A stretch of DNA of 5,320 bases from Sutterella sp. GTDB lineage: Bacteria; Pseudomonadota; Gammaproteobacteria; Burkholderiales; Burkholderiaceae_F. The position numbers and the translations under genes are program-made. The notes beneath the pieces were generated by a model. That model saw only the letters and a program-made list of their open reading frames with translations. It had not been told where the DNA came from and did not search any database. The stretch's first letter is position 1. The number at the start of each line of letters is the position of its first letter. Location of the stretch: the NCBI GenBank assembly GCA_020025915.1, contig JAHHRH010000080.1:1-5320 (forward strand), written 5' to 3'. Shown here in pieces: positions 1 to 5,275 of the stretch.

Positions 1-4
1 CAAG

Positions 5-45
5 CTACTGACACAGTAGAGAATCTCCGCCGTTCACGACGGAGA
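5..45 (+). other. Two adjacent short hairpins in the transporter leader
   Basis: Bases 5-10 (CTACTG) are perfectly complementary to 14-19 (CAGTAG) across a 3-base loop. Bases 24-29 (TCTCCG) pair with 40-45 (CGGAGA), and two more inner pairs follow after one C/A mismatch. Neither hairpin is followed by a T-run, so they do not look like an intrinsic terminator. They sit 54-94 bases before the transporter ATG and could be a 5' leader structure, an operator, or the 3' end of something cut by the window edge. No consensus promoter is visible in bases 1-98. The inverted repeats are visible directly; any function is a guess. Confidence 0.35.
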
Positions 46-98
46 GAACGTCAAAATAACCAATTGTCAACTCTTTGTCCTCATTGCTGGTAATCGCC

Positions 99-1769
99 AT
101 GGAATGGCTCCTGACGCTACTATTTGATACCAACTCCTTTACTCACGCATTGCTTGCGTACTCGTTGATTATTGCCTGCGGCCTTTGGATCGGTCGCTTT
201 AAGTTTTTCGGCGTTTCTTTAGGAGTGACGTGCGTCCTCTTTTTGGGGTTGATCGCGCGCTATATCGGGGTTGATGTGCATCCCGATATCATTTCGTTTT
301 TCCGAAACTTTGGACTGGTGCTCTTTGTCTTCTTTATTGGCCTTCAGGTGGGACCATCCTTTTTTTCGACCTTAAGAAATAGTGGCTGGGGATTGAATGG
401 CTTAATGTGCCTGTCGGTCTTTTTGAGCTTGGCGCTGACGGTCGGTATTTGGTATGGCTCTGGGGGTGACCTCTCTTTACCGCAACTTTTAGGGGTGCAC
501 TTTGGGGCGGTGACGAGTACGCCGGGTTTAGGTGCAACGCAAGAAGCGTTGGCGGCTTTGGGCTACCAGGGGGATATTGCCGTAGGTTATGCCTGTGCGT
601 ACCCAGTCTCCATTATTGGTGTGATCACCGTCTTGATGATTGTACGTAAGCTCTTTGGCATTGATATTAAGACCGAAGAGCAGTTGTGGGAAGAGGCTCA
701 AAAGCAGCGCGCCCAGACGCCTATTTACTTTCATGTTACGGTCGCTAATCATGCTTTAGACCGTCATACGTTGCGAGAAATTCGTGCCCTTGTCGGACGC
801 CACTTCATTTGTTCTCGTATTTTGCATAACGGTGTTATTACGAGTCCGACGGCCGATACCATGGTGCACGATGGCGACAAGTTGCGTATTGTGGCAGGTC
901 CCAAAGACAAAGAAGCTATCGTGGCTTTTTGCGGCGAAGAAGATACGGAGATTGACCTCGCAACGGCGCATTCGCCCTTGGTGTCTCGTCGTATCAGTGT
1001 GACGCGTGAAGAAGTGAATGGCATTTTGATTGAAGACTTACATCTCTCGCGCATGGATGGCGTCAACATTACGCGTGTGAATCGTGCTGGGGTGACGTTA
1101 TTCCCTCATAACTCTTTACGTTTACAGTTGGGTGACAGTCTCAATTGCGTGGGTCCAGAAAACGCTGTGGCCCGTTTGACCGCTTTGATGGGGAACCAAG
1201 AAAAGCGCCTTGAGCGCCCCAACGTCTTTGCGATCTTTATTGGGATTGCATTTGGTCTGGTGCTCGGTAGTCTCCCGTTGAGTTTTCCTGGGATGCCAGT
1301 TGCCATCAAGTTAGGGCTTGCCGGTGGCCCTCTGATTGCAGCGATTTTGTTGAGTTACTATGGGCCACGTTTTCATATGGTCACGTATACCACCGTCTCC
1401 GCGAACTTGATGCTTCGTGAGTGGGGATTAACGTTCTTTTTAGCGAGTGTCGGTTTAAGTGCAGGTGACCTCTTTTTCGATGCCTTTAATAGTGGTATCG
1501 GCTGGGTTTATATGGGAATTGGCTTTTTGATTGCGACAATCCCGATGACGGTGATGGCTATCATTGCGCGCCGCTTTATGGGCTTAAACTTTCATACGAT
1601 CGCGGGTTTAATCGCGGGGAGTAGCACAAGTAGCTCAGCGCTAAGCTTTGTGAATAGTTTGTCTGAACGCGGGCTCGCCGTCTTAGCTTATTCAACCGTT
1701 TACCCGTTGGCGATGTTCCTTCGCATTATTTCGGGGCAGATTATATTGATGCTCTTCTTTGTGGCGTAG
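99..1769 (+). CDS. YidE/YbjL/AspT-family putative transporter with two central RCK_C (TrkA-C) domains
   Basis: Inner-membrane transporter of the aspartate:alanine exchanger family, 556 aa, close to E. coli YidE (553) and YbjL (561). The layout is the family's: a hydrophobic half with about five membrane segments (residues 1-185), a soluble centre with two RCK_C-type domains (about 207-277 and 295-365), and a second hydrophobic half (about 374-556). Stretches matching YidE as I remember it include GAVTSTPGLGA (136-146), YACAYP (164-169), VNRAGV (327-332), KLGLAGGPLI (404-413) and TVYPLAMFLRII (533-544). AspT exchanges aspartate for alanine; substrates of YidE and YbjL are not established, so none is assigned here. 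An in-frame TAA at 57-59 limits the start to TTG 75, TTG 84 or ATG 99. I chose ATG 99 because it gives the usual family N-terminus; no start has a strong Shine-Dalgarno. In the second half the expected proline-containing T-x-P-P-A-L motif reads GSSTSSSALSF (507-517). Membership is confident; substrate unknown. Confidence 0.92.
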   Translation: MEWLLTLLFDTNSFTHALLAYSLIIACGLWIGRFKFFGVSLGVTCVLFLGLIARYIGVDVHPDIISFFRNFGLVLFVFFIGLQVGPSFFSTLRNSGWGLNGLMCLSVFLSLALTVGIWYGSGGDLSLPQLLGVHFGAVTSTPGLGATQEALAALGYQGDIAVGYACAYPVSIIGVITVLMIVRKLFGIDIKTEEQLWEEAQKQRAQTPIYFHVTVANHALDRHTLREIRALVGRHFICSRILHNGVITSPTADTMVHDGDKLRIVAGPKDKEAIVAFCGEEDTEIDLATAHSPLVSRRISVTREEVNGILIEDLHLSRMDGVNITRVNRAGVTLFPHNSLRLQLGDSLNCVGPENAVARLTALMGNQEKRLERPNVFAIFIGIAFGLVLGSLPLSFPGMPVAIKLGLAGGPLIAAILLSYYGPRFHMVTYTTVSANLMLREWGLTFFLASVGLSAGDLFFDAFNSGIGWVYMGIGFLIATIPMTVMAIIARRFMGLNFHTIAGLIAGSSTSSSALSFVNSLSERGLAVLAYSTVYPLAMFLRIISGQIILMLFFVA

Positions 1770-1784
1770 TGTAGATGCACCACC

Positions 1785-1825
1785 AAAAGGCTCTCATGCA
1801 ATGACCGGAGAGCCTTTTTGCTTTT
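1785..1825. terminator. Intrinsic terminator between convergent genes, probably bidirectional
   Basis: An 11-bp perfect stem, AAAAGGCTCTC (1785-1795) with GAGAGCCTTTT (1808-1818), encloses a 12-base loop. On the + strand it is followed by T-rich sequence to 1827, so it should end the transporter transcript 16 bases after its stop. On the - strand the left arm ends in TTTT, so it may also stop the convergent small gene, with a weaker U-run. Confidence 0.88.
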
Positions 1826-2158
1826 TTAGGGTTTCGTGGGTTCAGAAGGACGCTCGGCGGCCGCGTGTGACGCTGGTTCTGAATGTTCTGCCGTCGCCTT
1901 GGTTGAGCTAGAGGATTCTGTCTTATTGGTGCCATTCACGGTTTCGTTATAGCCCTCCTGAAAGGCCTTTTTTAAGTTTTCGGTTTGCTGACTCAATTTG
2001 TCAGCAGTGGCTTTTGGATCATCGATAGCGCGCTTTACAGCATCCGCGCCTTCAACCATCTTTTGTTCAAGCGTATTGATCAATTTGTTGGCGTCGACAT
2101 TTTTGATGAGGTTACCAAAGCCGCGGCCAAGCATACGGCCCAATCCGTTTGTGTCCAT
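1826..2158 (-). CDS. Small hypothetical protein with a low-complexity C-terminal tail
   Basis: A 110-aa protein whose family I do not recognise. The ATG complement at 2156-2158 is preferred over the upstream in-frame TTG at 2185 because TCAGGA (complement of 2165-2170) ends 6 bases before it, a good Shine-Dalgarno. A Gly/Arg-rich start (MLGRGFGNLI, residues 9-18) leads into a charged, probably helical middle (about 20-70). The tail (about 72-110) is dominated by Ser, Thr, Glu, Ala, Pro and Lys and should be disordered. It has no cysteine, no clear signal peptide and no membrane segment, so it is probably a cytosolic small protein. It converges on the transporter with a shared terminator and is divergent from the flavoprotein gene. 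Good ribosome site, candidate promoter and terminator placement support a real gene. A function cannot be assigned. Confidence 0.72.
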   Translation of the reverse strand: MDTNGLGRMLGRGFGNLIKNVDANKLINTLEQKMVEGADAVKRAIDDPKATADKLSQQTENLKKAFQEGYNETVNGTNKTESSSSTKATAEHSEPASHAAAERPSEPTKP

Positions 2159-2164
2159 GGTTAA

Positions 2165-2170
2165 TCCTGA
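2165..2170 (-). promoter_or_regulatory. Ribosome binding site of the small hypothetical gene
   Basis: Read on the - strand this is TCAGGA, followed by six bases (TTAACC) and then ATG at 2158. It decides in favour of the ATG over the TTG at 2185, which has no comparable site. Confidence 0.7.
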
Positions 2171-2188
2171 GTTGAATTCTTTCAAAGC

Positions 2189-2197
2189 ATTATGCCA
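2189..2197 (-). promoter_or_regulatory. Candidate extended -10 promoter of the small hypothetical gene
   Basis: On the - strand the sequence is TGGCATAAT: a TG-n extension directly before CATAAT, which matches the -10 consensus at five of six positions. Transcription would start near 2182, leaving a leader of about 24 bases that contains the ribosome binding site. No good -35 box lies 17 bases upstream, which is tolerable for an extended -10 promoter. Consensus match only. Confidence 0.42.
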
Positions 2198-2482
2198 GGC
2201 ATTGAAGCATAGTGAGGGGTATTACGGCATTGATGTGCAAGCTTGCGTTTTTAGAGGGTATTTGAGGGTCAAATTGGCGATGCCGATTTTAAGTCCTGTG
2301 AAAGAGGACTGTGATGAGTTCGAATGCACGGAAACTGCCAATAATGGCTGTTGAATAGGATGATAATATATCTGTGTCTTAATAAATAGACAGTAATTTA
2401 AGTAAAACAACCTATCACATTAAAAGGGTCATCTGTTTGATTATGTATGGTTAATAGAAGTTTTAAAAACACCCGAAAATGA

Positions 2483-2508
2483 TTGGGTACTAAAAAATAG
2501 TAGCCCGA
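2483..2508 (+). promoter_or_regulatory. Imperfect hairpin or operator-like inverted repeat upstream of the flavoprotein gene
   Basis: TACTA (2488-2492) and TAGTA (2498-2502) flank a pure AAAAA loop. Beyond a bulged G at 2503, GGG (2485-2487) pairs with CCC (2504-2506), and one wobble and one T-A pair extend the stem. It could be a dimeric-regulator operator or an RNA leader structure. It lies about 140 bases before the start codon. Confidence 0.3.
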
Positions 2509-2645
2509 ACGCGTGTGTTTTGTAGGTGTTTACCCGTAAAAATGATCAGGCTTGGCGATGGTTTTGGTGGGCAGACTTTCGGTACTTCATTTGACGTCTT
2601 AATCACCATGGGGCGGGCAAATGCTTTACGGAGTTAATTAAAAAA

Positions 2646-3908
2646 ATGAAAGCCATTGAAGATCGTTCACTTGATGAATTTCGTCTGATGCTCGCGGGTC
2701 GTGAGTTGGTACCAATCATGCAGGGGGGCATGGGGGTCAATATTTCGACTGCTGAGATGGCGTTAGCGGTAGCCAAAGAAGGCGGCGTTGGACATGTTTC
2801 GGATGCTATGCTTCCAGATTTAGTAGACCGTCTTTTCGGTACAGGTTTTACTAAGATGAAGGCTGGCCTCTGCCGAGCGGCCGACGCGGCCCTCGGCAAG
2901 GCCGCTTTCCACTTTCCGTTAGACGGTGTGCGCGCAGCTGCGAAGCAGTACATCGAAAGTGTGATGCAAAAGAAGACGGGGGATGCCAAGGAAGGCTTGG
3001 TCTTTGTGAACGTCATGGAAAAGTTGACCATGAACGATAGCTTCTCGTCGTTGCGTGCGCGTTTGCTTGGTGCCCTTGACGGGGGCGTGGATGGCATTAG
3101 TTTGTCGGCTGGCCTTCATACGTCGTCCTTCACTTTGATGAGTGAACATCCACGTTTTCATGATGCGATGTTAGGGATTGTCGTCTCGAGCCGCCGTGCG
3201 TTGAGTCTCTTTTTGCGTCGTTCGTCAAAGACCGGACGTATGCCCGACTATATCGTGGTCGAAGGACCTTTAGCGGGTGGTCACTTGGGCTTTGGTATGG
3301 ACTGGGCGAATTTTCAGCTCGCTGACATCGTACGTGACGTGAAGGCTTATTTGGTTGAAAACGGTCTTTCAATCCCTGTGATTGCTGGGGGTGGCGTTTT
3401 TACGGGTACCGATGGCGTACGCTTAATTGAAGAAGCGGGTGCGGCAGGTGTTCAGGTGGCGACGCGCTTTACGGTGACGCAAGAGTCTGGGCTCCCTGAA
3501 GCAGTGAAACAACGATATTTAGATGCTGAAGAAAGTGAAATTGAAGTCAATGGCGTGTCTCCCACGGGCTATCCGATGCGCATGCTGAAGTCGAGTCCAG
3601 CTATTAATGCCTCCTTAAAGCCGCAGTGCGAAGCCTACGGCTATATCTTGGATCGCGGTGGTTGTGCCTATTTGAAGGCTTGGGAAGCTGCTGATGCGGC
3701 GGGTGTCGTCAAAGAAGGGATTGCCGAGAAGACCTGCCTTTGCGCTCAAATGCGTAATTGCAAGGTGTGGACCGTGGGGGCATTAGGGTATCGACTGAAG
3801 GAAACCACTGTGCGTGGTGAAGACGGTCGTTGGATTTTGCCGACGACAGCTGATGTCGTTAATGACTATCGTTACGGTGTCAACGACGAGGTCACGGCTC
3901 GCAAATAA
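2646..3908 (+). CDS. Nitronate monooxygenase-like NAD(P)H-dependent flavin oxidoreductase with a cysteine-containing C-terminal extension
   Basis: FMN-dependent TIM-barrel protein of the nitronate monooxygenase (2-nitropropane dioxygenase) family, cytosolic, 420 aa. Family enzymes oxidise alkyl nitronates; relatives include the FabK enoyl-ACP reductases, so the true substrate is open. Visible landmarks in order: the N-terminal PIMQGGMG (23-30); EGPLAGGHLG (206-215), whose His213 corresponds to the catalytic histidine; the phosphate-binding PVIAGGGVFTG (244-254); and GVQVATRFTVTQES (268-281). It is longer than typical family members (about 310-360 aa). The extra C-terminal part (about 320-420) contains Cys328, Cys340, Cys364, Cys366 and Cys372, with CLCAQMRNC at 364-372. 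I recall similar tails in a subset of proteobacterial homologues. ATG 2646 is preceded by CGGAG (2629-2633), 12 bases away, a rather long spacing. No terminator is evident after its TAA, so read-through into the kinase gene is possible. The family call is firm; the reaction is not. Confidence 0.93.
   Translation: MKAIEDRSLDEFRLMLAGRELVPIMQGGMGVNISTAEMALAVAKEGGVGHVSDAMLPDLVDRLFGTGFTKMKAGLCRAADAALGKAAFHFPLDGVRAAAKQYIESVMQKKTGDAKEGLVFVNVMEKLTMNDSFSSLRARLLGALDGGVDGISLSAGLHTSSFTLMSEHPRFHDAMLGIVVSSRRALSLFLRRSSKTGRMPDYIVVEGPLAGGHLGFGMDWANFQLADIVRDVKAYLVENGLSIPVIAGGGVFTGTDGVRLIEEAGAAGVQVATRFTVTQESGLPEAVKQRYLDAEESEIEVNGVSPTGYPMRMLKSSPAINASLKPQCEAYGYILDRGGCAYLKAWEAADAAGVVKEGIAEKTCLCAQMRNCKVWTVGALGYRLKETTVRGEDGRWILPTTADVVNDYRYGVNDEVTARK
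2871..2898 (+). repeat. GC-rich inverted repeat inside the flavoprotein gene
   Basis: TGCCGAG (2871-2877) is complementary to CTCGGCA (2892-2898). After a bulged C, GGCC (2879-2882) pairs with GGCC (2888-2891) over a 5-base loop, giving 11 pairs in total. It encodes part of an Ala-rich stretch (residues about 76-85), so codon composition may explain it. Confidence 0.35.
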
Positions 3909-4030
3909 AAAAATGAGCGTATAAAAGGTGCAGAGTCTTGTCAGAATGCAAGGAATCGGGCGTTTTCTTTCGTAAACCTATATCATGACACTTAATATGT
4001 TTGGTTTTGAGTGATTCGATTCAACCAACT

Positions 4031-4052
4031 TCCGAAAGGACAGGTTTTCGGA
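4031..4052 (+). promoter_or_regulatory. Perfect 7-bp inverted repeat in the leader of the glycerate kinase gene
   Basis: TCCGAAA (4031-4037) pairs with TTTCGGA (4046-4052) across GGACAGGT. No T-run follows, so it is not an intrinsic terminator. It ends 25 bases before the chosen GTG. The loop contains a purine-rich AGGA-like stretch too far upstream to serve as the ribosome site. It may be an operator or a leader hairpin controlling the kinase. Structure is visible; role is inferred. Confidence 0.35.
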
Positions 4053-4064
4053 TCGTATCGTAGT

Positions 4065-4070
4065 GAAGGG
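4065..4070 (+). promoter_or_regulatory. Ribosome binding site deciding the glycerate kinase start
   Basis: GAAGGG lies 7 bases before GTG 4078. The alternative in-frame GTG at 4063 overlaps this motif and has no site of its own at normal spacing; the nearest purine run (4034-4040) is 22 bases away. Confidence 0.6.
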
Positions 4071-4077
4071 CCCCAAC

Positions 4078-5202
4078 GTGAATATTCTTTTGATTCCAGA
4101 CTCCTTTAAGGGGAGTCTTTCTTCTGCAAGACTTTGTGCCATTTTAAAAACGGTTGCCAACGAGGTGATGCCCGAGGCTCAGGTAACAGCTTTGCCGGCT
4201 GCCGATGGTGGTGAAGGGACGTTAGAGATGCTCCACCGCGCGATTGGCGGCGCTTTTGTGGTTCATACCGTGACGGGGCCATGTGGTCAGCCCGTCAATG
4301 CGCGTTATTTGAGTGCGGGTGATACGGCCTATATTGAAATGGCTGAAGCGGCTGGTTTACAGCACCGTTTGCCCGGGTTTAATGCTGCCAATACCACAAC
4401 GTTTGGGGTGGGGCAACTTTGCGGAGAGGCGATTAATGCTGGTCACCGTCGTCTTGTGTTAACTATGGGTGGCAGTTGTACGGCAGATGCCGGTTGCGGG
4501 ATGGCCGTAGCACTCGGCGCGCGTTTTATTGCTCCCAATGGTCGTCCCTTTATTCCGACGGGTGAATCGCTGTCTGCGATTCGTCACATGACGCTCAATC
4601 CCTTCTTTTGGAGTGGCAACATTAAAGTTGAAGCCCTTTGTGATGTGACGAATCCTTTGTGTGGCTATAACGGTACGGCTCATCAATTTGCGCCACAAAA
4701 GGAGGTTTCGCCTCAAGAAGTCGAAACAATTGAAGCCGGCATGCAGCATCTGGCCGGGATATTTGCCAATGGCAATGGCCCAAAATTGGCAAATATGGCG
4801 TGCGCAGGTGCTGCGGGCGGTTGCGCTGCCGGTGTCCATGCTTTCTTGAATGGTCGCTTGATGTCGGGTAGCGAAGCGTTACTCGATTTAGTCAATTTCA
4901 CTGAACTTGCCGCCAAGGCTGACGTGATTGTGACAGGTGAAGGTGGCGTGGATAATCAAACAACAAGCGGTAAGCTCGTCTCGGCCGTCGCGGAACGTGC
5001 CCAGGGTCGTCCTGTGATTGTATTAGCAGGAAGCATTGCCCATGATGTCAATATGGATGCGCTTTATGACAAGGGTGTTACCTCGGTGATTCCGCTCACC
5101 ACGCGTCCGATGTCAACAGGCGAAGCGATGAGCGAAACGGCCACTCATGTGCGTCAGGTTGCGAAGAATGTTTTCCGTTTAGTAAAAGCTTTCAACCGTT
5201 AA
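4078..5202 (+). CDS. Glycerate kinase, GlxK/GarK type
   Basis: Cytosolic kinase that phosphorylates D-glycerate with ATP; E. coli GlxK and GarK make 2-phosphoglycerate, feeding glycolysis from glyoxylate, glucarate or galactarate breakdown. Starting at GTG 4078 the protein has 374 aa, near the 380 usual for the family. Family signatures are present along its whole length: PDSFKGSLS (7-15), ADGGEGT (42-48), TFGVGQL (108-114), GGSCTADAGCGMA (131-143), CDVTNPLCGYNG (188-199) with APQK (205-208), GAAGGCAAG (244-252), and VTGEGGVDNQTTSGK (285-299). The GTG at 4063 would add five residues, but 4078 has the better ribosome site and gives the family N-terminus (M-N-I-L-L-I-P-D-S-F). No glyoxylate or tartronate-semialdehyde gene is adjacent, so its source pathway is not shown here. 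A 12-bp perfect inverted repeat lies within the gene at 4759-4796. The gene ends 25 bases before a strong terminator. Confidence 0.97.
   Translation: MNILLIPDSFKGSLSSARLCAILKTVANEVMPEAQVTALPAADGGEGTLEMLHRAIGGAFVVHTVTGPCGQPVNARYLSAGDTAYIEMAEAAGLQHRLPGFNAANTTTFGVGQLCGEAINAGHRRLVLTMGGSCTADAGCGMAVALGARFIAPNGRPFIPTGESLSAIRHMTLNPFFWSGNIKVEALCDVTNPLCGYNGTAHQFAPQKEVSPQEVETIEAGMQHLAGIFANGNGPKLANMACAGAAGGCAAGVHAFLNGRLMSGSEALLDLVNFTELAAKADVIVTGEGGVDNQTTSGKLVSAVAERAQGRPVIVLAGSIAHDVNMDALYDKGVTSVIPLTTRPMSTGEAMSETATHVRQVAKNVFRLVKAFNR
4759..4796 (+). repeat. Perfect 12-bp inverted repeat inside the glycerate kinase gene
   Basis: ATATTTGCCAAT (4759-4770) is exactly complementary to ATTGGCAAATAT (4785-4796), with 14 bases between. 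GGC (4771-4773) and GCC (4778-4780) can add three inner pairs with a bulge of four bases. It encodes residues about 228-240 (IFANGNGPKLANM), a region poorly conserved with E. coli GlxK as I remember it. Confidence 0.6.
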
Positions 5203-5227
5203 AACGAACAACTAGACCGTTAAATAG

Positions 5228-5274
5228 AAACTCTTGCGTTTTGCAAATTGTTGAAACGCAGGAGTTTTTTATTT
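5228..5274 (+). terminator. Intrinsic terminator of the glycerate kinase gene
   Basis: A 14-pair stem, AAACTCTTGCGTTT (5228-5241) with AAACGCAGGAGTTT (5254-5267), has a single G-U wobble and a 12-base loop. The right arm runs into TTTTTTATTT (5265-5274). It starts 25 bases after the stop codon. It also appears to be the landing hairpin for the intron-like sequence that begins at 5276. Confidence 0.93.
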
Positions 5275-5275
5275 G

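Larger units (their letters stand above)
2159..2645. other. 487-base intergenic region between divergent genes
   Basis: I see no credible protein gene or known RNA family here on either strand. The left end carries the promoter and ribosome site of the small gene. Further right are the palindrome GCAAGCTTGC (2237-2246), an AGTCCT/AGGACT inverted repeat (2292-2297 with 2305-2310), an AT-rich block (about 2350-2500), an imperfect hairpin (2483-2508) and an imperfect direct repeat (2471-2483 and 2532-2546). The right end is the leader of the flavoprotein gene. I could not find a convincing -35/-10 pair for that gene. The length and the clustered small repeats suggest a regulated divergent promoter region, but that is inference. 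Confidence 0.5.

Noticed and set aside
75..98. TTG start at 75 for the transporter
   Set aside because: It would add eight residues before the typical family N-terminus and has no Shine-Dalgarno. ATG 99 is simpler.
1998..2354. A 118-aa + strand reading frame across the small gene and the intergenic region
   Set aside because: It is antisense to the better-supported - strand gene, has no good ribosome site, and its product looks like no known protein.
2437..2466. TTGATT as a -35 box for the flavoprotein gene
   Set aside because: The sequence at 17-18 base spacing matches the -10 consensus poorly, so no promoter is claimed.
2871..2898. GC-rich hairpin in the flavoprotein gene as an internal terminator or regulatory RNA
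   Set aside because: No T-run follows, it lies in an Ala-rich coding stretch, and codon composition is a sufficient explanation. It is listed only as a repeat.
2603..3097. A 164-aa - strand reading frame opposite the flavoprotein gene
   Set aside because: It lies opposite a gene with strong family motifs and is Arg/Ser/Pro-rich as expected for a shadow frame.
3903..3920. Possible terminator after the flavoprotein gene (GCTC...GAGC)
   Set aside because: Only four pairs around an A-rich loop, with no T-run on the + strand.
4459..4839. A 126-aa - strand reading frame opposite glycerate kinase
   Set aside because: The kinase motifs run through the whole overlapped region on the + strand, so this is a shadow frame.
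5195..5224. Direct repeat ACCGTTAAA at 5195-5203 and 5216-5224
   Set aside because: Nine bases, one copy overlapping the kinase stop codon; too short to claim as an attachment site or target duplication.
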